Notes under the pieces: model-generated
Told to the model about the DNA's origin: nothing
Databases searched by the model: none
The model's input: the letters and a program-made list of their open reading frames with translations, nothing else
Shown: positions 23,852-36,418 of the stretch, in pieces
How the letters are laid out: each line of letters begins with the position of its first letter
Position numbering within the stretch: position 1 is the first letter of the stretch
Program-made: the position numbers and the translations under genes
Assembly (NCBI RefSeq): GCF_007565055.1
Contig: NC_044557.1
Location: forward strand, 75,774,595-75,838,594
DNA from: Rhinopithecus roxellana
Lineage: Eukaryota > Chordata > Mammalia > Primates > Cercopithecidae
Reading direction: 5' to 3'
Length of the DNA: 64,000 bases

Positions 23852-25122
23852 AAAAACTATCTGATCTTTGACAAACCTGACAAAAACAAGCAATGGGGAA
23901 AGGACTCCCTATTTAATAAATGGTGTTGGGGAAAACTGGCTAGCCACAGGCAGAAAACTGAAACGGACCCCTTCCTTATACCTTATACAAAAATTAACTC
24001 AAGATGGATTAAAGACTAAAACAATAAAAACCTTAGAAGAAAACCTAGGCAATGCCATTCAGGACATAGGCATGAGAGAAGACTTCATGACTAAAACATC
24101 AAAAGCAATGACAACAAATGCCAGAATTGACAAATCGTATCTAATTAAACTAAAGAGCTTCTGCACAGCAAAAGAAACTATCATCAGAGTGAACAGGCAA
24201 CATACAGAATGGAACAAAATTTTTGCAGTCTATCTATCTGACATAGGGCTAATATCCAGAATCTACAAAGAATTTAAACAAATTTACAAGAAAATAAAAA
24301 TCAGAAAGTGGGCAAAGGATATGAACAAACATTTCTCAAAAGAAGATATTTATGCAGCCAAAAAAAAATATGAAAAGAAGCTCATCATAACTGATCACTA
24401 GAGAAATGAAAATCAAAACCACAATGAGATACCATCTCACACCAGTTAGAACGGCGATCGTTAAAATGTCAGGAAACAACAGGTGCTGGAGAGGATGTGG
24501 AGATATAGGAATGCATTTACACTGTTGATGGGAGTGTAAATTAGTTCAACCATTGTTGAAGACAGTGTGGCAATTCCTCCAGGATCTAGAACCAGAAATA
24601 CCATTTGACCGAACAATCCCGTTACTGCTTATATACCCAAAGGATTATAAATCTTTTTACTATAAAGACACATGCACACGTATGTTTATTGCAGCACTAT
24701 TCACAATAGCAAAGACTGGAAACCAACCCAAATGCCCATCAATGATAGACTGAATAAAGAAAATGTGGCAAATATACACTATGGGATACTATGCAGCCAT
24801 AAAAAAGGATGAGTTCATGTCCTTTTTAGGGACATGGATGAAGCTGGAAACCATCATTCTCAGCAAACTAACACAGGAACAGAAAACCAAACACCACATG
24901 TTCTCAATCATAGGTGGGAGTTGAACAATGAGAACACATGGACACAGGGAGGGGAACATCACACAATGGGGAACTGTCAGGGGGTAAGGGGCTAGGGGAG
25001 GGATAGCATTAGAGAAATACCTAATGTAGATGATGGGTTAATGGGTGCAGCAAACCACCATGGCACGTGTACACCTATGTAACAAACCTACACATTCTGC
25101 ATATTTATCACAGAACTTAAAG
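23852..25122 (+). mobile_element. 5'-truncated L1PA (older L1PA) 3' end
   Basis: The sequence starts in ORF2 (atctgatctttgacaaacct) and runs to the 3' end (acagaacttaaagtat). The ORF2 C-terminal cysteine-rich region is recognisable, but stops and frameshifts are present, for example the frame ends at 24401. The 3' UTR phrase gcagcaaaccaccatggcac fits L1PA7-L1PA10-age elements. The element ends abruptly against an Alu with no poly-A tail left. Confidence 0.85.
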
Positions 25123-25136
25123 TATATATATACAGT

Positions 25137-25384
25137 CGGGTGATCTTGTCTCACTGCAACCTCTGCCTCCCAGGTTCAAGCAATTCTCCTGCCTCAGCCA
25201 CCTGAATAGCTGGGATTACAGGCACGCACCACCACACCCAGCTAATTTTTTGTGTGTGTATTTTCAGTAGAGATGGGGTTTCACCATGTTGGTCAGACTG
25301 GTCTCGAACTCCTGATTTCGTGATCTGCCCACCTTGGTCTCCCAAAGTGCTGGGATTACAGGCGTGAGACAACACACCTGGCCA
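25137..25384 (-). mobile_element. AluS missing its 3' end
   Basis: Antisense Alu from tctcactgcaacctctgcct to the complement of the left-arm start. The T-tail and the last part of the right arm are absent, and the element begins directly after the tail-less L1 end. Confidence 0.85.
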
Positions 25385-25615
25385 AGAAGTTTCACATTCT
25401 GAAAACCAGTTGTTAGTATCTTCTTAATCTCTTTACAGTCAGACTTCTCAACATCAGTTGCACATTATAATTAATTGGCAAGGTTAAAAAAAATACTGAT
25501 ATTTGGACCCCATTGCTAGAAAGGCATTAGACATCCTTTAAAGATATTTTTACATTCTCAAATGTAGCCAGGTAAAGTTTCAATACTGTATAAAGCCCAC
25601 TTTCAGTCTATTAAT
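25385..25615. other. Unassigned DNA
   Basis: No recognised feature. Confidence 0.4.
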
Positions 25616-26985
25616 AGTCCATATATACACATGCAGAAAAATAAAATTGAACTAGTGTCTTACAATATTCAGAAATTTAACTCAAAATATATTAAATATT
25701 TAAATGTAAGACCTAAAAAATACAAAACTCTTACAAGAAAACAGGGAAAATACTGTCTGACATTGGTTTTGGCAATGATTTTTTTAAATCTGACTTCAAA
25801 AGTACACACAACAAAAGCAAAAATAGACCAACAAAACTACATCAAACTAAAACTCTGCACAGTGTTAGAAACAATACAAATGAAAAGGCAGCAATAAAAG
25901 AAAATATTTGCAAATCATATATCTGATAAGGGTTTCATATGTAAAATATGTACAAAATTCATACAACACAATGGCAAAAAACAAACAAACTCTAATTTTA
26001 ACAAATGGGCAAAGGACCTGAATAGACATGTTTCTAAAGAAGACAAAGGCCAACAAGTATTTAAGATTCCCAGCATAACTAATCATAAGGAAAATGCAAA
26101 TCAAAACCACAATGAGATATCATATTAGAGCTGTTAGGATAGCTTTTTATCAAAAAGACAATAAATAATAAGTGTTGGTGAGGATGAACTTTGGTAGATA
26201 AATGAAAGGAGACTCGACGTAAAAGTAATAAGCTATTATGAAAAGTAGTAGCATGGAAGTTCCTCAAAAAAATGAAAACAGAACTGTTACATGCTGTAGT
26301 CATTTCGTTTCTGTTTATATGTCTGAAGGAAATGAAATTAGTGTGTCCAAAAGATAGCTGCACTCTCATGTCCATTGCAGCACTATTTACAATAGCCAAT
26401 ATATGGAATCAATCTCAGTGCCCATTATTGGATGAATGAAGAAATAAAATGTGGCTTATATACATAATGGAATCCTATTTAGCATTAAAAATGAAAAAAA
26501 AAATCCTGTTGTTAGTGGCAACATGGATACATCTTGAAGACGTTATGCAAAGCTGGGCATGAAAGAAAAATACCTTATGATCTTACTTAAAAGTGGAATG
26601 TAAAAAGTGGAACCATAAAAGCAAACAGTAGTGTGGTGGTTGCCAGGGGCTGAGGATGGGAGTGGTAGCAAATAGGGAGGTGCTGAACAAAGGGTACAGA
26701 TTTTGTTACAGGATAATGAAGTCCTGGGACTACTAGATAGCATGGTGTTTGTTGTTAATAATGCTATATTGTTTACTTGAAATTTGCTCAGAGTGTACAT
26801 CTAACATCTCCTCTTTGCGGAAACACATACAAAATGGTAAATATGTGTAGTGATGGATGTGTTAATTATGTTGGTTGATGTAATCATTTCACAGTGTAAG
26901 TGTATATCAAATCATCATGTTGCACACCTTGAATGCATACTCTTTGTCACTTACACCTCAGTAAAGCTGGAAGAAAACAATGATA
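25616..26985 (+). mobile_element. Old L1 (L1M) ORF2 end and 3' UTR
   Basis: Signatures in order: caaatgggcaaaggacctga, aaatgcaaatcaaaaccaca, ttgcagcactatttacaata, taatggaatcctatttagca, ggtggttgccaggggctgag and, near the end, cacttacacctcagtaaagc. Plus orientation, truncated at the 5' end and frame-broken. The 3' UTR style is L1MB-L1MC-like. Confidence 0.8.
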
Positions 26986-27179
26986 AAGGAATAAAAAATG
27001 TTTTTGTGAGGCTTCTAATAATTATCTATTATGAAGAAGATTAATAATTATCACTTTAGTGTTCACACTATAAATGATTAAAGGTGTTAACATTCAATGT
27101 TATATTACTCATTATGCTTAATTCCTTATATTCACACTTTGCTACATTTGCATTATCTTTCACTCTTGAAAAACACGAG

Positions 27180-27650
27180 TGTAGTGCAAAAAACTGTTAG
27201 CATACCAGGTCTGAGAGTCCTTAGACCTTCTAACCTTAGAAGGCCTGCTCATAGGCTTTTTCCTCGACTGTTGTCTGGAAACTTGACTGGTAAGCCATTC
27301 CATACACTGATATAAAACTTTTCATAAATAATAAGAACATCATTGTGCCAAAAATGATTGTGCTTTGAGAGGCTGAACATTTTGTACATGACTGTGAGCT
27401 CCTCAGAAAAAAACTCAAATCGAGTTCCCTGATAGCATGTACTGTGTGAAATTAAGAGAACTCTTGGGAGCATATACCTGATTTCCTCTAGAATTCACCC
27501 TTGTACCTTTTTTCTTGGCTTAGTTTGCTTTGTATTCTTTCACTGTAATAAGTATTAGCCATGAATTCAATTATCTGCTGAGTCATTGTTTCATGTGAAT
27601 CTTTCCAGCTAGTCTCCAAAATAAGTGTTTGTCTTGGAGACCCTGAAACA
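27180..27650 (+). repeat. Possible old LTR
   Basis: The stretch ttgtaccttttttcttggct, the tgtaataagtattagccatg phrase, then cttggagaccctgaaaca resembles the R/U5 end of an old LTR with a weakened polyadenylation signal (AATAAG). Family not assigned. Confidence 0.35.
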
Positions 27651-27844
27651 ACTGTCGTAATTACTTTTCAGATAGATAGATAGACTATGTATAAATCTTT
27701 CTTTTCAATAGGGTTTAAGCAACATGGACAGAAATTCTTTAAAAGAACTCTAAATGACTGGTTAGGGTGAAATGCTTACCATTTTGATGACAAATCAAGA
27801 CTGCATGATATATAGCCCCCTTCCCTTTAGAATTACAAGGAATC

Positions 27845-28075
27845 AGAAAAGGAAATATATGAAGAGTGGAATAGAGACACTGGAGACTCAGAAAAGTGGG
27901 AAGAGAGGAAGGAATTGGGGATGAGAAATTACCTGATGGGTACAATGTACATCCTATGAGTGATGGTTATTTTAAAACCCCAGACTTCACCATTGCACAA
28001 TATATCCACGTAACAAATCTGCACTTGTATCCCCTAAATATATAAAAATATAAAAATAAAGGAAATATATATGTA
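27845..28075 (+). mobile_element. 5'-truncated L1 3' end
   Basis: The phrases gagacactggagactcagaa, gatgggtacaatgtacatcc, ccagacttcaccattgcaca and tatatccacgtaacaaatct, ending in tatcccctaaatatataaaa, mark the 3' UTR of an L1MA-like element. Confidence 0.8.
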
Positions 28076-28311
28076 TTCTATATCTAGATATTATTTTCTG
28101 TATACTTCTATTGATAATACTTATTTCTTGTTTAGATACAGTAAGTTGTCTTAGATTATAAATTCTCCCTTTCGAATACAGCAATCTTCTTTCCCCCTTA
28201 TAAATCAACTGTTGATATCGTAACATAATCACACAAACTCAGACACAAATATACACACAATGTTACATCGAGCACATTTCTTGATCTATGATGGATTCAT
28301 ATTTAAGCTGA

Positions 28312-31300
28312 ATTTATTTATTTCTCTTTTTTATATTAGGGGTGTATGTGGTTGCCTGATACATGGGTATTGCATACATGATGGTAAGATTTAGGTTTCT
28401 AGCATACTCATCACAAAAATATTGGCCATTGTATCCAGTAGGTAACTTTTCAACCCTCACCCCTCACCTACCCTCCACCATTTTTAGTCCTCAGAGTTTA
28501 AATTCCCTATCTTTATGTTCATGTGTACCCTTTATCTCCCACTTATAATTGAGAACATATGATATTGGATTTTCTGTTTTTACTAGTTCATTTAGGATAA
28601 TGGCCTCCAGCTGAATCCATGTTATGTACAGGATATGATTTTGATCTTTTTTATGGCTGAGTAGTATCCCTGGTGTATATGTACCACATTTTCTTTATCT
28701 AATCAACTGTTGATGGGCACAGGTTGATTTCATGACTTTACTATTGTAAAGAGTACTATGATAAACATACAAGTGTAGATGTCTTTTTGATGTACGATTT
28801 CTTTTCCTTTGGGTAGATATCCAGTAGTGGGATTGCTGGATCAAATGATAGTTCTATTTTAAGTTCTTTGAGATATCTCCTATTTCCCACCAACAGCATA
28901 TAAGCGTTCCCTTTTCTTCACATCCATGCCAACATCTGTTGTTTTCCTGACTTTTTAACAAAAGCCACACTGACTTATGTAAGATGATATCTCACTGTGG
29001 TTTTAATTTGCATGTCTCTGATGATTGATGATATTGAACATTTTTTTTCTTTGTTTGTTGGTCACTTGTATTTCTCCTTTTAAGAAATGTCTGTTTGTGT
29101 CCTTTGCCCTGTTTTCAATGGTGTAATTTTTTTCTTTTGAGTTGTTTGAGTTCTTTGTAGATCTTAGATATTAATCCTTTGTCAGAGGCATAATTTATAA
29201 ACATTTCCTCCCTTTCTGTTGATTGTTTGTTTATTCTGTTGATTGTTTATTTGCTGTGCAGGATTTTTTAAACTTAATTAAGTCCTAGTTGTCTATCTAT
29301 GGTTTTGTTGCATTTTCTTTTGGGGTCTTCACTATAAATTATTTGCTTAGTCTAATGTCCAAAAGAGTTTTTCCTAGGTTGTCTTTTAGAATTTTTGTGG
29401 TTTGAAGTCTCACGCTTAGGCCTTCAATTCATCTTGGGTTAATTTTTGTGTATGTTGAGAAATGGGGATCCAATTTTATTATTCTGCATATGGCTAGTGT
29501 TTCTAGCTCCATTTCTTGATTCAGATGTCCTTTTCCTCTTGTTTGTGTATATCAACTTTGTCAAAGATCAGTTGGTTGTAGGTGTGCAGCTTTATCTTTG
29601 GATTCTGGAATCTGATCTATTGGTCTATTTTTGTATCAGTACCATGTTATTTTAGTTACTACAGCCTTGTAATTGTAGTTTGAAGTCAGGCAATGTGATG
29701 CATCCAGATTTGTCCTTTTTGCTTAGGAGTGCTTTGTGTATTCAGGCTTCTTCTATTTTGATTCCATATGAACTTTAGAATTGCTTTTTCTACTTATGTA
29801 AAAAAATGACATTGGGAGATTGACAAGAATTGCATTGAACCTGTAGATTGCTTTGGGTAATATGGTCATTTTAATAATATTGATTCTTCTAATCCATGAA
29901 CATAGAATGTTTTGCCATTTATTTGTGTCATCTACCATTGCTTTCATCAGCGTTTTGTAGTTCTCTTTATAAAGATATTTGAATTCCTGAATTAAATGTA
30001 TTTCTAGGTATTTCATTGTTTTGTGTGTGTGGCTACTGTAAATGGAACTGAGTTCTTAATTCGGTTCTCAACTTGAATGCTACTCGTTTCAGAAATGCTA
30101 CCAATTTCTGTACATTGATTTTGTATCCTGAGACTTTACTGAAGCTGTTAATGGGATCCAGGCGTCTTTTATAGAAGTCTTTATGTTTTTTTAGATATAT
30201 AATTATGTCATCATTGAACAGATATTATTTGACTTTCTCTTTTCCGATTTGCTTTCTTTTTCTCTCTTGCCTGACACCTCTGGCTAGGACTTCCAGTACT
30301 ATGTTGAATAGGAGTGTTGAGAGTGGACAACCTTGTCTTGTTCTAAATCTTAAGGAAAATGTTTCCAACATTTCCTCATTCGGTATGATGTTGGCTGTGG
30401 ATTTGTCACACATGGTCCTTATTATTTTGAGGTATGTTTCATTTATGTTTATTCTGCTGATGACTTTTATCACTAGAGAGATGTTGAATTATATTAATGC
30501 TTTTCTTGTACTAATTAAGATGATCTTTTTTATCTTAACTCTGCTTATGTGGTGAATCATGTTTATTGATTTGCATATGTTGAAGTATCCTTGCATCCCT
30601 GGAGTAAAGCCCACTTTATTGTGGTGAATTATCTTTTTGATAGACTGCTACGTTCAGTATCCTAGCATTTTGCTAAGGATTTTTGCACATATGTTTATCA
30701 GAGATTTGGCCTGTGGTTTCTTTTTTGTTGTGGCGGTGTCCTTGCCTGACTTTGGTATCAGGATAATACCGAATTCATAGTATGAATTAGAAAGGGATCC
30801 TTCCTCCTTGCTTTTTTGAAATAGTTTCAGGATGATTGGTACCAGTTCTTCTTTCTACTCTGGCAAAGTTCAACTGTGAATCCCTTGGTCCTGAACTTTT
30901 ATTGTGCGGAGTCTTATTTTGCTTTTTTTGGTTTTTTAAAATTACTTATTTGATTTCATTAGACATGTGTATTGAGAGTTTCCATTTATTCTTGGTTCAA
31001 TCTTGGGAGGTTCAGTGTTTCCAGGAATTAATTCATTTTCTCTAGCTTTTCCAGTTTGTGTGCATAGAAGTGTTCACAGTACTCTCTGATGATCTTTTGT
31101 ATTTCTCTGCTATCAATTCTGATGTCACTTTTTATCAAATCTTGATTGTTTTATTTTCTCTCTTTTTTTTTAATTTGTCTAGCTGGTGGTCACAAATTGT
31201 ACTTTTCCTTTCAAAGAACATTATTTATTTTATTTTATTGATACTTTGTATCTTTTTTTGTCTCAATCTCATTTACTTCTGCTCTGGTTTTCATTATTTC

Positions 31301-34140
31301 TTTTTCTTCTTCTACCTTTAAATTTGTTTTGTTCTTGTTTTTCTAGCTCCGTCAGGTGCAACATTAAGTTGTCCATTTAAGATCTTTCTATCTTTATAAT
31401 GTAGGCATTTCTGTTATGAACTTTCCTCTTAGCTTTGCTTTTTTTTTCTTTGTATTCCAGAAGCAAGTCTCTATTTTTATTGGTTTCAAAGGAGTTTTTG
31501 ATTGATCCCTTTAGTTGTTTATCCTAAAGTCATTCAGGAGCAAGTAGCTTAGTGTCTATGTACTTGTGTGGTTTTAAGAGTCCTTTTTATGTTGTTTTCT
31601 AATTTTAGTCTACTGTTGTCCAAGAAGATTCTTAATATGGTTTCGATTTTTTAAAATTAATTGAGACTCTGTTTATGACTGACCATATGGTCAATTTTGG
31701 AGAATGTTCCACTGGCAGATGAGAGTATGTATAGTCTGCATTGTTGGTAGAATGTTCTTTAGATTTCTATTAAGTCCATTTGGTCAATAGTCTTGTTTAA
31801 ATCCGGAATTTCTTTGTTGATTTTCTGTCTCTATGTTTCTTCTAATGATATCAGTGGGATTCTGAAGTCCCTCACTATTACTGTATTGTTATAATCTGTT
31901 TACTGAAGTATAGTAGTAGTTATTTTATGAATCTGGATGTTCTATGTTGGGTGCATATATATTTAGAAGAGTTAAATCTTCTTGTTATATTTAACCCTTT
32001 ATCATTATATAATGCCCTTCTTTGTCATTTGTTAAAAAGTTTTTTTTTATCTGATAGAGAACAGCTATTCCTACTTGCTTTTCTTTTCCATTTGTAGATC
32101 CTTTTCACCCTTTTACTTGAAGTCTAAATGTGTCTTTAACAAATAAGTAGGCCTCTTTTTGATAAAAGATGGTTGGGTCTTGTTTTTTATACCAATTTGC
32201 TACTCCGTGTATTTTAAGCGGGATATATAGGCCATTTATAATATATGCAGGGTTAATATTGACGTTTAAGTTTTGTGCCTGACATAGTGCTGTTATCTAG
32301 TTGTTCTGGAGTTTTAACTGTGTAGTTGCTTTGTAGAATCTATGAGCTTTGTACTTATGTCTCCCTTTCTGATGGCAGGTATTGTCCCTTCATTTCTATA
32401 TTCAGAAGTCCCGTGAACAGTTCTCATAGCACTGATCTAGTGGTGACAGATTCTCTTGGTGATTGCTTGCCTGGGAAAGATATTATTTCTCTTTTATTTA
32501 TGAAGCTTATTTTGACAGGATATGAAATTCCTGGCTGGCATTGTCTTTCTTTAAGGAGGTTAAAAATAGGCCCTCAGTTTTGTCTGGCTTGTATGGTTTC
32601 TGCTGAGTAGTCTGCTGTTAGTCTAATAGGTTTCCCTTTATAGATGATTTGACTCTTTTCCTTAGCTGCCAGTAAGATTGTTTTCTTTAGAATTGATCAT
32701 GAATAGTCTGGTAACTATATGCCTTGGTGATGTGAATTCTTGTATAGTATCTTACAGGTGTTCTCTGAATTTCTTGCATCTGAATGCCTACATCTGTAGC
32801 AAGATTAGGGAAATTTTCATGGATTATCCCCTCAAATTTTTTAGGTTGTTCATTTTTTTTCTTCTCCCTTGGGAATGTTTATAATTTATAGATATGGTTG
32901 TTTTACCTAATCCTATAATTCTTGAAGGTTTTGTTCTTTTTGTAAGTCTTTTAAAAAATTTTTCTGGGTTAGTTCAAATGACTGGTCTTCAAGATGTGAA
33001 ACTTTCTTCTTCTACTTGATCTACTTTATTAATAAAGGTTTCAATTGCATTTTAAGATTTCTTAAGTGAATTCTTTAATTCCAAAAGTTCTGATTAATTT
33101 TTAAAATATGTTTATCTCTTTCTTCATTTCCTGGATTGCTTTAGTAGTTTATCTGTATTGGTTTTGAAATTTCTTTTGGACCTTGTTGAATTTCCTTGAA
33201 AGTCATGCTTTCAATTCTTTATCTGTCGTTTCTGAGTTTCCATTCTGGTTAGAGTTTATTCCTGGAGAACTAGTGGGATGCTTTGGAGGTGTCACACTAT
33301 TCTGATTTTTTCATGGTGCCAGAATTCTTACATTTCTTCCTTCTCATCTGGAAAGACTCCTACTTCTAATATGTTATTTTCATGTGGATGAAACTTTTTT
33401 GTATTTTTTTTCTTTTATTTTTCCTTCCTCCTCCCTGGTGGTTGTGAGTTTAGAGTATTTGGGGCAGGATCTTTTGCCTTTGCTTCTATAGTACTATGCA
33501 TTTCTATCAGTAGGTTTTAAACTAGGTTGTGTAGTTTGACCTACAGGCCAGTTGATGACACTTTTGGGTAAGAGTCAGCTATGGCATAAACAGATGAGTA
33601 TGACTTGATCTTTGTTTACTGTAGTGTGCTCTCTGATATATCATTTGATGGGCTGGGCAGTGGAATGCACTGTGCCCTGAGCTCCCTATTCAATGGGGGA
33701 GTGGGACACCTCTGGGGCAGAGTTGTACAGCCTGGTTTGTCCACAAATACCCCAGTTGGTGAGTGCAAGCACCAGTCTTGAGGAAGATAGATGGTGTGAG
33801 CTCTTAATAAAATGCACTGGACTCTCTGTGAGGGGTAATGTGGTGGCACTGGCTCCATGTTCTAGATATGCAGGAGGGTGATCCCTGTCCAAGGCCAGAC
33901 AGCAGAAGTGAACAAGCTGGGTGCCCATGAAGGCCAGCAGCTCCTTTTCCACCCTCTGTAACTGAGTCCAATAAGGGCCCTCCCATCTTCCTCACCTCCT
34001 GAGTTGGGGCACCTAGAAGTAGTTGGAGACTGGCTTGCTTTATAGGTCTCAATTGAGCTCATGGTCCACCAGGCCTTCTAGCATCAGCCCACAGTGTATC
34101 AGTGTTTGGTAGGTCTTTATGCAGGAGCAAATCCATGTCT
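28312..34140 (-). mobile_element. Near-complete older L1 (L1PB/L1MA age), decayed
   Basis: The whole L1 reads in antisense. It has a T-rich tail at the left, 3' UTR to about 28540, ORF2 from about 28540 to 32270, ORF1 from about 32310 to 33300, and 5' UTR-like, more GC-rich sequence to about 34100. In ORF2 the RT block GCPLS..LFNIVLEVLA is readable (about 30270-30330), but the position of the FADD motif reads FNDD (about 30208-30219) and stops are frequent. In ORF1 the complement of the PAKLSFISEG-type block is visible at about 32480-32530. The length of about 5.8 kb is close to a full element. The right boundary is approximate. Confidence 0.8.
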
Positions 34141-34381
34141 GAATTAGTTTTGTTTTATGGTTGAAACACATAGTCTGTATGCCTGAACGTCATTTTTTTT
34201 CTCGTGATTCTAAGCTTATCCTCTCTCTTAAGTATTTATTGACATTTTCCAACCCTTAACTAATAATAATCAAATTTCTGATTTATTTTGTGTAGGAACT
34301 AACAACATATGAGGGTAATGTTATATTCAACCATATAAAATTGGCAATACTCAAAAGATTTTTTTACTCACAAAATGACAA

Positions 34382-34417
<36 letters not shown>

Positions 34418-35367
34418 GCGTGAACACGCGCATGCGTGAAGATGGTGTATTTTTGACACTTTTACAGTTTTTCTTTTTTGATACTAACAATTCTCACCTT
34501 CACACTGAAAGCATTTATGCCAATCCATTTTTCTATGTTCTGTAGTTATGTGTGGATGCCAGAAAATAGTGAAATAGTATCGATAGTAGAGGCATTTCCA
34601 TACCATACTAAGACATTGAATTATAGGAACGTAATATAAAAGGTATATATTATACATTGCTGAAATCTTTATATTACAATATGTGTAAAGGCATGATTTA
34701 GAATGGCAGACCAAATCAAACAATTAATATGACTATCAAAACTATATTCTACAAAATATCTAAAGTCTTAAAGTTCTCAAATTTAGAAGTTTATTAAGGT
34801 ATACATATAAGAAGATGTGCATTCATATATTAATCATCCTTTAGAAAAAGAAACGAGAAACTGTGATTTCAATATTAAATAAATCATGATTTAAAATAAA
34901 CCATTAACTATTATATGTCTCATTGTCTTAAGAAATATGTAGTTATTAATTAATTTAAGAATTTATATTTGCATGTATCAGGTATTTGACATTTCCTTAA
35001 TAAAATTAAGTTTAAACAAATACAAATATTAAATAGTATTGTGTAAATTGCAATCCCATGGAAAAATATAAATGGTCAACCAAAAAATTATTAATTTAAT
35101 AACAAATATTATGATACATGTGAAAGATACTTAATAAACAGAATTAAATATTCTTATAAAATAAATTATTGTATTATAGTAGAAAACAATTCCAATCAAA
35201 AGCCCCAAAAGATTTTAAAACATTTAACAAAATTGGTGTAATTATTCATTGCTATTTGCTTTGTTTTTATCAAGTCTACTTTATAGTACTTAGCAAGAAC
35301 CAAAATAATGTTAATGCTTTTTGACATAGTAATTGATCCAAAAATTTCGAAACTCCAGTAGCATTAT
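34141..35367. other. Unassigned AT-rich DNA with (CA)n
   Basis: A (CA)n microsatellite at about 34385-34413 is followed by gtgaacacgcgcatgcgtga, an alternating purine-pyrimidine stretch that could favour Z-DNA. The rest is AT-rich and unassigned. Confidence 0.6.
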
Positions 35368-35383
35368 AAAAATTTAATAAATT
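35368..35383. repeat. Left target-site duplication of the full-length L1
   Basis: AAAAATTTAATAAATT matches 41569-41584 exactly. The junction AT/AAAA is close to the L1 endonuclease preference. Confidence 0.9.
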
Positions 35384-35396
35384 GAGGGGGGCGGAG

Positions 35397-35406
35397 CAAG
35401 ATGGCC
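35397..35406 (+). promoter_or_regulatory. YY1-like site in the L1 promoter
   Basis: CAAGATGGCC lies 14 bases into the element, the position of the known YY1 site that sets accurate start-site use in primate L1. Confidence 0.75.
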
Positions 35407-36159
35407 GAATAGGAACAGCTCCAGTCTCCAACTCCCAGCGCGAGCGACACAGAAGACCGGTGATTTCTGCATTGTCAACTGAGGTACTGGGGTCATCTCA
35501 CTAGGGAGTGCCGGACAATCGGTGCTGGTCAGCTGCTGCAGCCTGACCAGTGAGAGCTGAAGCAGGGCGAGGCATCGCCTCACCTGGAAGCCAAGGGGGA
35601 AGGGAATCCGTTTTCCTAGCCAGGGGAACTGAGACACACAACACCTGGAAAATCAGGTAACTCCCACCCCAATACTGCGCTTTAAGCAGACAGGCACACC
35701 AGGAGAATATATCCCACACCTGACCGGGAGGGTCCCACGCCCACGGAGCCTCCCTCACTGCTAACACAGCAGTCTGCGGCGATCTATCCGCAAGGCAGCA
35801 GCGAGGCTGGGGGAGGGGCGCCCGCCATTGCTGAGGCTTAAGTAGGTAAACAAAGCCGCTGGGAAGCTCGAACTGGGTGGAGCTCACAGCAGCTCAAGGA
35901 AGCCTGCCTGTCTCTGTAGTCTCCACCTCTGGGGACAGCGCACTGCTGAAGACCAACAGGGGAAGTAGCGGGAGCCGGTGCAGACGCGAACGACTCTGTC
36001 TGACAGCTTTGGGGAGAGCCGTGGATCTCCCAACGCGGAGGTTGAGATCTGAGAACAGACAGACTGCCTGCTCAGGTGGGTCCCTGACCCCTGAGTAGCC
36101 TAGCTGGGAGACATCCCCCACTAGGGGCAGTCTGACACCCCACACCTCACAGGGTGGAG

Positions 36160-36300
36160 TACACCCCTGAGAGGAAACTTCCAAAGGAAGAATCAGACAG
36201 GTACACTCGCTGTTCAGCAATATTCTATCTTCGGCAACCTCTGCTGCTGATACCAAGGCAAACAGGGTCTGGAGTGGACCTCAAGCAATCTCCAACAGAC
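36160..36300 (+). promoter_or_regulatory. Segment corresponding to the ZNF93-targeted 5' UTR region
   Basis: The block with cagcaatattctatcttcgg, cctctgctgctgatacc and caaacagggtctggagtgga is present in L1PA4 and older elements. A 129-bp deletion there let later L1PA3 to L1HS elements escape the repressor ZNF93. Its retention dates the lineage to before or outside that loss. Limits are approximate. Confidence 0.6.
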
Positions 36301-36418
36301 CAACAGACAGTCCTTCTGACTGTCAGAAGGAAAACTATCAAACAGGAAGGACACCTATACCAAAACCCCATCAGTACGTCACCATCATCAAAGACCGGAG
36401 ACAGATAAAACCACAAAG

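Larger units (their letters stand above)
35384..36418 (+). promoter_or_regulatory. L1 5' UTR with internal promoter
   Basis: The 1035-bp GC-rich 5' UTR is the internal RNA polymerase II promoter in primate L1s. A YY1-type site is at 35397-35406. The region around 35750-35890 corresponds to where primate L1s have antisense promoter activity. CpGs are still frequent, for example at 35435-35465 and 35985-36045, which suggests limited decay. Confidence 0.75.

Noticed and set aside
23850..25410. tctgaaaa at 23838-23858 and 25399-25410 as a target duplication for the L1 plus Alu
   Set aside because: The right copy lies about 14 bases beyond the Alu end, with unexplained sequence between, so it is probably chance.
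35501..35887. Antisense open frame of 128 residues in the L1 5' UTR, at the place where primate L1s can carry ORF0
   Set aside because: It has no ATG at its start (the first codon is GTG on the minus strand) and the next methionine is near the end, so I do not call it ORF0.
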